Both the position numbers and the translations under genes were made by a program. From Lujinxingia sediminis (GTDB lineage: Bacteria > Myxococcota_A > Bradymonadia > Bradymonadales > Bradymonadaceae), in contig NZ_SADD01000001.1 of the NCBI RefSeq assembly GCF_004005565.1, forward strand, positions 930,001-994,000: a stretch of 64,000 nucleotides of DNA, read 5' to 3'. Below the pieces are notes generated by a model. The model searched no databases, was not told the DNA's origin, and was given only the letters and a program-made list of their open reading frames with translations. Of this stretch, positions 50,580-58,616 are shown in pieces. Position 1 is the first letter of the stretch; each line of letters starts with the position of its first letter.

Positions 50580-53447
50580 ATGAAGTTGAGGTTTAAAAAT
50601 TACCGAGCCGCACTGGTCGCGAGCGTGGTTGCGGTCGCACTTGCTGCATGTGCTGACCGCGCCGAGGAGCCCGGGACCAACGAGGCTCCCGATGCGCGTT
50701 CGGCCGAGTGGGACGTTCTGGCCGAGGAGCTGCCGGCGGCTCTTCTTTCGGTGGCCGGGCGCGCGTCAAACGATGTGTGGGCCGTGGGCGCTCAGGTCGG
50801 CGATAGGCCCATCGCGATACACTATGATGGGGAGTCGTGGGTTCAGCACGACGTCCCATTTAACGTGGATTTGTGGTGGGTCCATATCACACCATCGGGG
50901 CGCCCCTATTTTGGTGGAAGTGACGGGGCCATTCTGACCCTGGAGGGTGAGCGTTTTCGACGCATCGACGAGCTGAGTCTGGCCCGTCATACCGTCCTCG
51001 GAATCGCCGGAGAGGAGGACGATCTCTACGCCGTTGGCAGCATCGGCGCTCGCAGCGGATTTGTATGGCATTTCAATGGCGAGCGCTGGCAAGACCTCCC
51101 ACTCCCGAAGGAGATGCCACGTCTGGAGGACGGCACGCTCCCGGGACTCTTCAAAACGCACGTCGACGAGGCGGGCACGCTCTGGGTTGTCGGCGCTGAA
51201 GGCACGGTCTTGCGACGCCAGGGCGAGGAACCCCTGGAGCGTGTTGTCGTCGATACCCGGGCGACGCTCTTTACGGTGCATGGCGCCGGCCAGACGGTTT
51301 ATGCGGCCGGTGGGCACGCGCAGGGCGTCATCGTGGAGTTGGGCGATGCCCCCCGGGTCGAGACGCTATCGACACCCTTTTTGCAGGGCGTGCATGTCTC
51401 TGATGACGGGGAGGTCGTGGCTGTAGGCGGGCTCGGAACGATTGTGCGCAAGAGCCAGGAGGGGCAATGGGTGCCGGTGGGCGATGAACTCGACCTCGTC
51501 GTGGAATCCTTGCACGCAGTCTGGTCGGCTCCAGATGGGGTTCGGCTGGCCGTGGGGGGGAGCGTCGTCTCGCCGGAGCTCGATGAGGGGTTGATGTTGA
51601 TTCAGGGGGAGGGGGCAGCGCCGGAGATCGATGAGGCCTTGCGGCCCGAGCCTCCCCGGGAGCGCTGTCCCGACGAGGTGCTCACCCGTGGCGCGGAGCA
51701 CTCGGTGGCGCGGCGCTGGATCGAGCAGAATCTGGCCGCCATTCGCCTTGAGGTGCCGATGCCCCCGGTGCATGCGCGCAACCTCTACCATCTCTCGTTA
51801 GCGCTCTTTGATGCCTGGTCGCTCTTCGACGCGGAGCAAGAGCCGATTTTGGTCGATGCCAGCCTGGGCGAAGGCGTTCGCGACACATTCTCTCCCGAGG
51901 AGTGGAGTGACGCCCGGCACGAGGCGATGAGTGTGGCGGCCTACCGTCTGTTGGCGCATCGCTACGACGGGGGGCTCGGGGCGGCGATAACCCGCGACTG
52001 TCTCGACCGAACGCTGGCGTCGCTGGGGTATGACCCGGCGCTGATGGCCGATGAGCGAGGGCCGGCCGGGCGACTTGGCGAGGAGGTGGCACAAACGATC
52101 ATCGATGCCTTCGTGCAGGACGGTTCGCTGGAGGCGTCGGGCTATCAGTCTCCAGATTATGAGAGCCTGGCACCGCCCCTGGTCGTGGACGATGCGGGCA
52201 CCCTGGCCAGCGATCCCTCGCTGTGGCAACCCCTGGACCTGGCCCAGGCGGTGACGCAGAACGGCATTGCCGTCGACTCAGGAGTGCAGGGCTACATCGG
52301 TCCTCATTGGGCCGTGGTGACCCCCTTTGCGATCGAGCGTAGCGCCGCGGATCGTCCCTATGTGACACCGGGGCCGCGACCGGAGATGGGCGCGGACATG
52401 CGCGACTGGGTGGTGGATGTGATTCGGCGAACCTCCTGGCTCGACGCAAACTCCGAGGAAAGGATGGATGCGTCGCCGGGAGCCTACGGCAACAACACCC
52501 TCGGCGCCGACGACGGCGAGGGACATGCGATCAACCCGTCGACCGGCCGCGCCTACGACCAGCAGATCGTGTCGCGTAGCGACTTTGGTCGGGTGCTTGC
52601 CGAATACTGGGCCGACGGGCCCGACTCGGAGACCCCGCCGGGGCATTGGAATACGCTCGCGCATAAGGCGCTGGATCACCCTTTGTTTGAGCGGCGCTTT
52701 TACGGTGATGGCGAGGAGGTCGAGGCGCTGACCTTTGATGTGCACCTCTATCTGGTGCTCAATGGCGCGCTTCATGACGCGGCGATTGCCGCCTGGGAGT
52801 TAAAGCGTCTGTATGAGACCTCGCGACCGATCACGCTGATTCGGTGGATGGGGGCCCGGGGGCAATCCAGCGATCCGACGATGCCCTCCTACGATCCGCA
52901 GGGGCTTCCGTTGATCGAGGGCTTGATCGAAGTGGTGACCGAGGCCTCAGCGGCGCCGGGCATGCGCCATGAGCATTTGCAGCCCTACATCGGTCAGGTG
53001 GTGCTCTTCACCTGGCCGGGCGCGCCCGGCGATCACGAGCATCGCTACGCGTCATGCGTCTGGCAGCGGGCCGTCGAGTGGAGCCCTTATCAGCCGCGAA
53101 CCTTCGTATCGCCGGCGTTCCCCGGCTACGTCTCAGGACATAGCGCGTTTAGTCGGAGCGCGGCGGAGGTGTTGGCAGAGCTCACGGGCAGCGAGTTTTT
53201 CCCCGGTGGCCGTGCTGAATTTGTCGCGAACGCGGGCGAGTTCTTGAAGTTTGAGAATGGGCCCTCGCAGGAGGTTCGCCTGCAATGGGCCACCTACTTC
53301 GACGCCGCGGATCAGGCGGGTCAGTCGCGAATCTGGGGCGGAATTCACATCCTCGCGGATGACTATGATGGCCGACTCGCCGGTGCCCAGGTGGGCGAGC
53401 GCGCGCTGGAGTGGGCCGAGGAGAACCTCGTGCGCCTGCAGCGCTAG
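50580..53447 (+). CDS. Vanadium-dependent haloperoxidase-like lipoprotein with an N-terminal propeller
   Basis: A 955-residue exported protein with lipobox LAAC. Residues about 45-350 form repeats of the BNR/propeller type (for example NDVWAVGAQ, DLYAVGSIG, GTLWVVGAEGTVLRR, VAVGGLGTIVRKS). Residues about 370-955 match the PAP2/vanadium haloperoxidase superfamily. The whole vanadate signature is present: K742-x6-R749-P750, then S852-G853-H854 in GYVSGHSAFSRSAAEV, then S-R917-x5-H923 in SRIWGGIH. H854 would be the acid-base histidine. Reaction if active: oxidation of halide by hydrogen peroxide, or a phosphatase-type activity; the sequence cannot separate these. The spacing from RP to SGH is about 100 residues, longer than in classic enzymes. 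ATG with AAGGAG upstream. Confidence 0.88.
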   Translation: MKLRFKNYRAALVASVVAVALAACADRAEEPGTNEAPDARSAEWDVLAEELPAALLSVAGRASNDVWAVGAQVGDRPIAIHYDGESWVQHDVPFNVDLWWVHITPSGRPYFGGSDGAILTLEGERFRRIDELSLARHTVLGIAGEEDDLYAVGSIGARSGFVWHFNGERWQDLPLPKEMPRLEDGTLPGLFKTHVDEAGTLWVVGAEGTVLRRQGEEPLERVVVDTRATLFTVHGAGQTVYAAGGHAQGVIVELGDAPRVETLSTPFLQGVHVSDDGEVVAVGGLGTIVRKSQEGQWVPVGDELDLVVESLHAVWSAPDGVRLAVGGSVVSPELDEGLMLIQGEGAAPEIDEALRPEPPRERCPDEVLTRGAEHSVARRWIEQNLAAIRLEVPMPPVHARNLYHLSLALFDAWSLFDAEQEPILVDASLGEGVRDTFSPEEWSDARHEAMSVAAYRLLAHRYDGGLGAAITRDCLDRTLASLGYDPALMADERGPAGRLGEEVAQTIIDAFVQDGSLEASGYQSPDYESLAPPLVVDDAGTLASDPSLWQPLDLAQAVTQNGIAVDSGVQGYIGPHWAVVTPFAIERSAADRPYVTPGPRPEMGADMRDWVVDVIRRTSWLDANSEERMDASPGAYGNNTLGADDGEGHAINPSTGRAYDQQIVSRSDFGRVLAEYWADGPDSETPPGHWNTLAHKALDHPLFERRFYGDGEEVEALTFDVHLYLVLNGALHDAAIAAWELKRLYETSRPITLIRWMGARGQSSDPTMPSYDPQGLPLIEGLIEVVTEASAAPGMRHEHLQPYIGQVVLFTWPGAPGDHEHRYASCVWQRAVEWSPYQPRTFVSPAFPGYVSGHSAFSRSAAEVLAELTGSEFFPGGRAEFVANAGEFLKFENGPSQEVRLQWATYFDAADQAGQSRIWGGIHILADDYDGRLAGAQVGERALEWAEENLVRLQR

Positions 53448-53548
53448 GGCGACCTGATCACCATGACATCACGCTCGCTATGAGCGGGTGGGACGCTCTC
53501 TGCCGCGCGTCGTACGTCGCTCCGGCAAAGAGGAGTGTCCCGCTTAAG

Positions 53549-53569
53549 TGCAAATAACATGTGTTTGTA
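53549..53569. promoter_or_regulatory. 21-bp imperfect palindrome before the NHL lipoprotein gene (box 2)
   Basis: TGCAAAT-n8-GTTTGTA-type imperfect palindrome, 16 nt upstream of the ATG at 53585, similar to box 1 at 49744-49764. Just before it, 53486-53545 contains an imperfect long hairpin (GCGGG..GGGAC against GTCCCGC). The 137-nt gap otherwise has no gene. Confidence 0.45.
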
Positions 53570-53584
53570 AAGCATGGAGAAAAC

Positions 53585-56107
53585 ATGCGTAGAAATCTGA
53601 AGGTAAGAGGTAAGAGCGTCGCGCTCTCAGCGGCCCTTGGGGCCATCGTCCTGTCGAGCGCTTGCGGAGGTGAGACCGAGCAGGGCTCGTCGTGCACCGT
53701 CGCCGAGCTTGCCGGCGGTCAAGTGCAGGTAAGCTGTCCCGATGGCACCCGTGCCACGATTTCGGGACCGTCTTCAGACGCGACGAGCTGCAGCTTTGAG
53801 GAGTCCGAGGGAGCGGTCCGCATCCGCTGCGATGATGGCACGGATGTGGTGATTCGAGACGGCGTGGACGGCACCAGCGGGGCGTCGTGCAGCGTGGAAG
53901 AAGGCGCCCATGGGAGCGCGACGATCGTCTGTGAGGACGGAAGCTCCGCGCCCATTGGGACGCCGGCGCCGGGGGTTGCTCCCGGTGAACTCAGCCTGGA
54001 GTTGCTGGCGGGGGTGACCTCGGTGGGGACCACCGATGGGGTCGGCACCGAGACGCGGATGGATGGGGCGCTGGACGGGGTCTACGACCCTCATGGCGAG
54101 TTTCTCTACTTCGTGGACACGTTCAACATGACGATTCGCCGCTTTGGTCTGCGCACCCAACAGGTCGTGACCCTGGCCGGTCTGGCGGGTCAGAAGGGGG
54201 CGTCGGATGGCGTTGGCGACCAGGCTACGTTTGATGGCCCCCGGGGTATCGCCATCCACCCGGATGGCGACCGCTTGTTCATCGCCGACGGGTTTAACTG
54301 CACGATTCGCCAGCTCCATGTGGTGAGCCGTGAGGTGACCACTCTGACCGGCCAGCCCGGGGAGTGCGCGGCGGTGGACGGCACCTTTGAGGAGGCTCGT
54401 TTTCGCCTGACCATCGGGATGGTTGTGGAATCGAGCGGGCGTTACCTCTACGTCGCCGATCGTGGCAACAACGTGATTCGCCGCATCGATCTCGAAGACA
54501 ACGTGGTGGAAACGATCGCCGGACACCTTCCCGTGGAGAACGGCAATGAGTTCCGGGGCCACGCCGATGGGGTGGGCACCGACGCCCGCTTCGCCGGGCC
54601 GGGAGGCATCGATCTCTCGGAGGATGAGTCCACGCTCTACATCAATGATACGTTTAACAACGTGATTCGCTCGCTGGTCGTGGCGGTCGACGAAGACGCG
54701 GGCGGCGGGCCGGCCCTCTTTGAAGTTGAGACGATCGCCGGCGCTCCCGGTGTGCCCGGCAACATCGATGGAAGTGCCGAGGAGGCCCGGTTTCAGGTCT
54801 CGCAGGGGCTGGCGCGTGCCGAGGATGGGCTCTTTGTCGCCGGTTTTCATAACAGCATTCGACGCATCGACCTCAACACCCACGAGGTCACCACGGTGGC
54901 CGGCCAAAATGGCGTTGGTGGTTCGTCTGATGGTCCTTATTTCGATGCTCGTTTTGGCGTCTCGTTCGGGATTCTGGCCCATCCCGACGGTCGACGCGTC
55001 TATTATATGGACCGTGGAAACAACAGCATCCGCCTCTACGACCGACGAACTCGCCAGGTGAGCACGGTCATGGGCGCGCCCGAGCCCACGGGCTGGCGCG
55101 ACGGGGAAGCCGGCGTCTCTCGTCTCAATGGTCCGCGAGGTGTCGTCTCCAACGAGGCGGGCACGCGCTTCTATGTGGCCGATGGCAGCAACCAGGTCAT
55201 TCGGGTCTACGACGCGGAGACGGGCGGTCTGAGCACGCTGGCAGGCCTTCCGGGGCGTGCCGGCTTCCGTGATGGCGTGGCCGACGAGGCTCGATTCGCG
55301 TATCCCGAGGGCCTCTGGCTGAACTCGGAAGAGACTCAGCTCTATGTCGCGGACTCCGGAAACGACGCCATCCGTCGCATCGACCTGGGCTCGGCACAGG
55401 TATCCACCGTGGCGGGGATGCCGCTGGCCGACGAGGAGACCTCGGCCGACGGACCTCTGGAGGAGGCCCGTTTCGACGCGCCATTTGCCATTGTGGGCGA
55501 TGAGAGCGCCGAGGGGCTTGTCCTCTACGTCTCAGACTACGCCAGTCACCTGATTCGCCGCGTCGAGCTGGGCTCCGGACAGGTCACAACGCTCGCCGGC
55601 GGTGGCGAGTCGGATGAGGAGAATCCGGCAGCCATCGACGGGGTAGGAGCGCAGGCGATCTTCGCGGGGCCTGCCGGGTTGGCGCTCACGGCGGATGGCC
55701 AACGTCTCTATGTCGCCGATCAAGGCCATCATGTGATTCGCAGGATCGATGTTGGCACGGCTCAGGTCGAGACCTTTGTGGGCGATATCGGCGTGCGGGA
55801 TGCGTTTGATGGGGTGGGGGCTGACGCGACGTTCTCGTTGCCCGCTCATCTTTCGCTGGCGCAAAATGACCAGGTGCTCGTGGTGAGCGACCGAGCAAAC
55901 TTCGCGATTCGACACGTGGATATTGCCGAGTCGGCTGTGACGACGCTTGTCGGCAGTCTCGGCACCTCGGGAGGCAGCGGGCTGCGCTACTCGCCGCTGG
56001 ACGAGGCCAGGCTCTACTTTACCTCCGGCGTAAGCGTGGCGGGCAACGACGTGATTCTCACGGCGGATGAAGCGTTGCTGCGTGTCTCCGACGTGCTGGG
56101 AGAGTGA
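53585..56107 (+). CDS. NHL-repeat lipoprotein with a Cys-paired N-terminal repeat
   Basis: An 840-residue exported protein with lipobox SSAC. Three N-terminal repeats of about 28 residues, each with SC(T/S)V... and a second Cys before a DGT (CPDGTRATI, CDDGTDVVI, CEDGSSAPI), probably disulfide-linked. Then twelve NHL-type units (eleven clear and a shorter last one). Each has the frame DGxGxxAxFxxPxGI and LYVADxxNxxIRRIDL, then VTTxAG. Twelve units fit two six-bladed propellers. NHL propellers bind proteins, carbohydrates or RNA; the partner is unknown. The ATG has GGAGAAAAC upstream. The stop and the next gene's start region overlap within 3 nt, implying co-translation with 56110. Confidence 0.85.
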   Translation: MRRNLKVRGKSVALSAALGAIVLSSACGGETEQGSSCTVAELAGGQVQVSCPDGTRATISGPSSDATSCSFEESEGAVRIRCDDGTDVVIRDGVDGTSGASCSVEEGAHGSATIVCEDGSSAPIGTPAPGVAPGELSLELLAGVTSVGTTDGVGTETRMDGALDGVYDPHGEFLYFVDTFNMTIRRFGLRTQQVVTLAGLAGQKGASDGVGDQATFDGPRGIAIHPDGDRLFIADGFNCTIRQLHVVSREVTTLTGQPGECAAVDGTFEEARFRLTIGMVVESSGRYLYVADRGNNVIRRIDLEDNVVETIAGHLPVENGNEFRGHADGVGTDARFAGPGGIDLSEDESTLYINDTFNNVIRSLVVAVDEDAGGGPALFEVETIAGAPGVPGNIDGSAEEARFQVSQGLARAEDGLFVAGFHNSIRRIDLNTHEVTTVAGQNGVGGSSDGPYFDARFGVSFGILAHPDGRRVYYMDRGNNSIRLYDRRTRQVSTVMGAPEPTGWRDGEAGVSRLNGPRGVVSNEAGTRFYVADGSNQVIRVYDAETGGLSTLAGLPGRAGFRDGVADEARFAYPEGLWLNSEETQLYVADSGNDAIRRIDLGSAQVSTVAGMPLADEETSADGPLEEARFDAPFAIVGDESAEGLVLYVSDYASHLIRRVELGSGQVTTLAGGGESDEENPAAIDGVGAQAIFAGPAGLALTADGQRLYVADQGHHVIRRIDVGTAQVETFVGDIGVRDAFDGVGADATFSLPAHLSLAQNDQVLVVSDRANFAIRHVDIAESAVTTLVGSLGTSGGSGLRYSPLDEARLYFTSGVSVAGNDVILTADEALLRVSDVLGE

Positions 56108-56109
56108 CC

Positions 56110-56718
56110 ATGAGCGCTGAGCGACGACTACGATGGTGCTCAGTTCTCGTGGGGGCGCTGGTGGCAACAGCCGCCAGCGCCTGCAGTGAGGCTGACACGA
56201 ATATCGGGGGGCCCGACGTCGAGACCTACAGGGATGTCGGGACCGACGTGAGCGAGACCCCCGACGTGAGCGAGGACCTCGATGTGAGTGAGGCCCCCGA
56301 TGTCACCGAGGCCCCCGATGTGAGCGAGGCCCCCGATGTGAGCGAGGCCCCCGATGCGACGGAGGGGCCTGATACCGATGTGGAGCCCCCTGCTCCACGA
56401 GCGCTGGGAGCCTCATGCAATGACACGCAACGCTGCGAGGACGATCTCCTGTGTTTTCGTGACCTTGAGCCGGAGGCGGACGGTTTTTGCACGCGACGTT
56501 GCGAGACCCCGGGCACAGGGTGTGGCTATGCGGGGCCCGATCTTCACCTGGCGTGTACGTTGAGTGATGAGGAAGGTCCGGTCTGTGGGTTTGTCTGCTA
56601 TCTCGACCACGGCGACCATGGGCATTCCTACTCCTGCCCATCAGGTGACTGGGGGCGTTTGAGATGTCAGCTGAGCGCAGGGCCTGGACGTCATCGCTAT
56701 TGTGCACCGCGAGCGTAA
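56110..56718 (+). CDS. Asp-tethered Cys-rich lipoprotein
   Basis: A 202-residue exported protein with lipobox ASAC, followed by a DVSEAP hexapeptide tether (seven in-frame copies), and then a Cys-rich C-terminal domain of about 90 residues (ten or so Cys, for example CNDTQRCEDDLLCFRD and CTRRCETPGTGCGY). The ATG follows GGAGAG and overlaps the upstream stop region, so coupling with the NHL gene is likely. Function unknown. Confidence 0.78.
   Translation: MSAERRLRWCSVLVGALVATAASACSEADTNIGGPDVETYRDVGTDVSETPDVSEDLDVSEAPDVTEAPDVSEAPDVSEAPDATEGPDTDVEPPAPRALGASCNDTQRCEDDLLCFRDLEPEADGFCTRRCETPGTGCGYAGPDLHLACTLSDEEGPVCGFVCYLDHGDHGHSYSCPSGDWGRLRCQLSAGPGRHRYCAPRA
56245..56370 (+). repeat. 18-bp tandem repeat encoding a DVSEAP tether
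   Basis: Seven copies of an 18-nt unit (GATGTGAGCGAGGCCCCC and near variants), in frame, inside the lipoprotein gene. Confidence 0.85.
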
Positions 56719-56893
56719 CGATGCGTGCGTGGGCTGCCTGATTTAAGCCGTTGACGTGCCGAGCAGGCCGGAGTGCTGGAGGAGGGGGCACTCGAGTGCG
56801 AACGTCGTTTGGACCGAGTCGCATACACCATCATGAAGAGGGCAGGGGGGCCTTGTGCGTGGGCCCCGGAGCGTGGGCTCGGCAGGGTGCCGG

Positions 56894-56920
56894 TTGACGC
56901 ATAAATCGCGGTTATGCTAG
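56894..56920 (+). promoter_or_regulatory. Weak promoter candidate upstream of the PEGA-protein gene
   Basis: TTGACG followed at 16-17 nt by GCTAGT/CTAGTG, with TATGCT in between; about 140 nt upstream of the ATG. The rest of the 56719-57059 gap has no gene I can support. Confidence 0.3.
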
Positions 56921-57059
56921 TGAACGAGGCCGTTTTATCCACGCGAGTTGCGCGTCTTAGAGGCGTCGTTCACAGGTCGAGTGCCGACCCAGTGCAGCGC
57001 GTATGTCGTCGTGCCCGGGTTCTCTGCGAGGACGCGAGCAGGCCGGAGGTTGAGGTATC

Positions 57060-58616
57060 ATGAATTCTGTCAGTATCGCGAGCCGCGCCAGGCGTCCGCT
57101 GGGCGCGCTGCTCTTTATGCTGGGGTTTGTCGCGCTGAGCGCCCCGGCCTGGGCTCAAGAGGGCGAGGAGAGCGGCCAGGGTGAGCAGCCCGCCGCCGAA
57201 GAGACAGCCCTGCCAGCGGGACCCACCCCTCGTCTTTTTATGGTGCCGACCGACAGCGTCGGCGGCGAGCTTACGAGCATCATTCCGGAGCGCGTTGATG
57301 ATGGCACCCGGGCTCGCCTCAAGGAGCAGCGGGGGCTGGAGCTTTTGCCCGACTACCGGCAGATGCAAGAGCGCCTGGGCGGTGGTCGCAACGCGAGTGC
57401 TGCGGTGGCCGAAGCCGAGCGCCTCTACACCTCCGGCATCGGTCTGTTGGCCGCCGGTGACTCGCAACGGGCCGCGGAGACCTTCCAGCGTGCGCTCGAC
57501 ATGATGAACGAGCACCTCTCCGATCTTCAGAATTTTGATGTGTACGCCGATACCCTGGCCAATCTCTCACTGGCCTACTTTCAGACCAACTTCGATCTGG
57601 ACGCTCGCAAGTTGATGCAGCGCTACGCGCAACTTCGCCCCGGGGCCACCTTGGACCCGGAGAAGTTCCCCGCCGACCTGCGCGAGGTCTTTGACGCGGA
57701 GGTTGACCGGGTGGAGAAGGCCGGTCCGGGTGTGCTCGCGGTGGTGGGTAATGTCGACGGTGCTCAGGTCTACCTTGACGGTGAGCTCAAGGGGGTGACC
57801 CCGACGCGCATTGACGGGGTGGGCTTTGGCCACCACTACCTGGTGGTGCGTGGCGGGGGCAGCGTGTGGTCGCAGGAAGTGCGCGTACGTGGTCGCGGCA
57901 CAGAGCAGGCCGTCTCGGTGGAGTTGGGCGCGTCGCGAGAGGCGTCGGCTTCGACCGACAATGATCTTCCTGCGTTCTACCTCGATCTTCGCGAAACGCT
58001 GCGCTCGGGTCGCTTCGGCACCGAACTTAGCCCCTATCTTGTAGAGTTGACCACGCGTACCGGCGCCGACTTTGTGGCCTGGGTCATCATGGTACGAGAC
58101 GGGCGCGACTATGCCGCGGCGCCTTTCGTGTACCGGGCTCGCGACGGGATGGTGGTGCAGGGCGAAAACGTCAGCTTCAATATGGAGATGTCGAACCAGC
58201 GCGTCGGCGTGAGTCGTCTTGCCGCTGAGATCGCCACTGCGGTGCGCACGATGCCCGCAGATCGGGCGGTGGTAGACGTGGACCTGGCCCCGGCGCCCGT
58301 CGTCGCCGTGGAGGTTCCCGCGGTGACGGAGGGAACCTCCGAGGAGGGCGCTTCGACCTCGGGCGTTCGCGAGGTGAGGGAGGAGAACGAGGTCGCTCGT
58401 GCTCCGCTGCCCACGCCCGGCCCTGTGGTCGAAGACCCGGAAGTCATCGCCCCGCCCGCAGCGATGCCCTCGGAGGGACGCAGCAACACCGGGCGCTACC
58501 TCGCCTACGGCGGCGCCGCAGTCCTGGCTGGCGGCGCGATTGCCGGGACTCTCTTTTTGATTTTGCGTAGCAGCGCCTCGCAGCCCGCGGCGTTTGAGGC
58601 GGAGGTGGAGTGGTGA
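57060..58616 (+). CDS. Exported TPR/PEGA-domain protein with a C-terminal membrane helix
   Basis: A 518-residue protein. A Sec signal peptide ends near APAWAQ (about 33). A helical TPR-like region (about 110-200, LYTSGIGLLAAGDSQRAAETF) is followed by a PEGA-type beta domain (about 223-265, VDGAQVYLDGELKGVTPTRI). A central domain of unknown type follows, then a Glu/Pro/Val-rich linker (about 405-475) and a C-terminal membrane helix with a short tail (YGGAAVLAGGAIAGTLFLI). A periplasmic, membrane-anchored sensor or scaffold is plausible. GGAGGTTGAGG precedes the ATG. Its TGA overlaps the start of the kelch lipoprotein. Confidence 0.78.
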   Translation: MNSVSIASRARRPLGALLFMLGFVALSAPAWAQEGEESGQGEQPAAEETALPAGPTPRLFMVPTDSVGGELTSIIPERVDDGTRARLKEQRGLELLPDYRQMQERLGGGRNASAAVAEAERLYTSGIGLLAAGDSQRAAETFQRALDMMNEHLSDLQNFDVYADTLANLSLAYFQTNFDLDARKLMQRYAQLRPGATLDPEKFPADLREVFDAEVDRVEKAGPGVLAVVGNVDGAQVYLDGELKGVTPTRIDGVGFGHHYLVVRGGGSVWSQEVRVRGRGTEQAVSVELGASREASASTDNDLPAFYLDLRETLRSGRFGTELSPYLVELTTRTGADFVAWVIMVRDGRDYAAAPFVYRARDGMVVQGENVSFNMEMSNQRVGVSRLAAEIATAVRTMPADRAVVDVDLAPAPVVAVEVPAVTEGTSEEGASTSGVREVREENEVARAPLPTPGPVVEDPEVIAPPAAMPSEGRSNTGRYLAYGGAAVLAGGAIAGTLFLILRSSASQPAAFEAEVEW

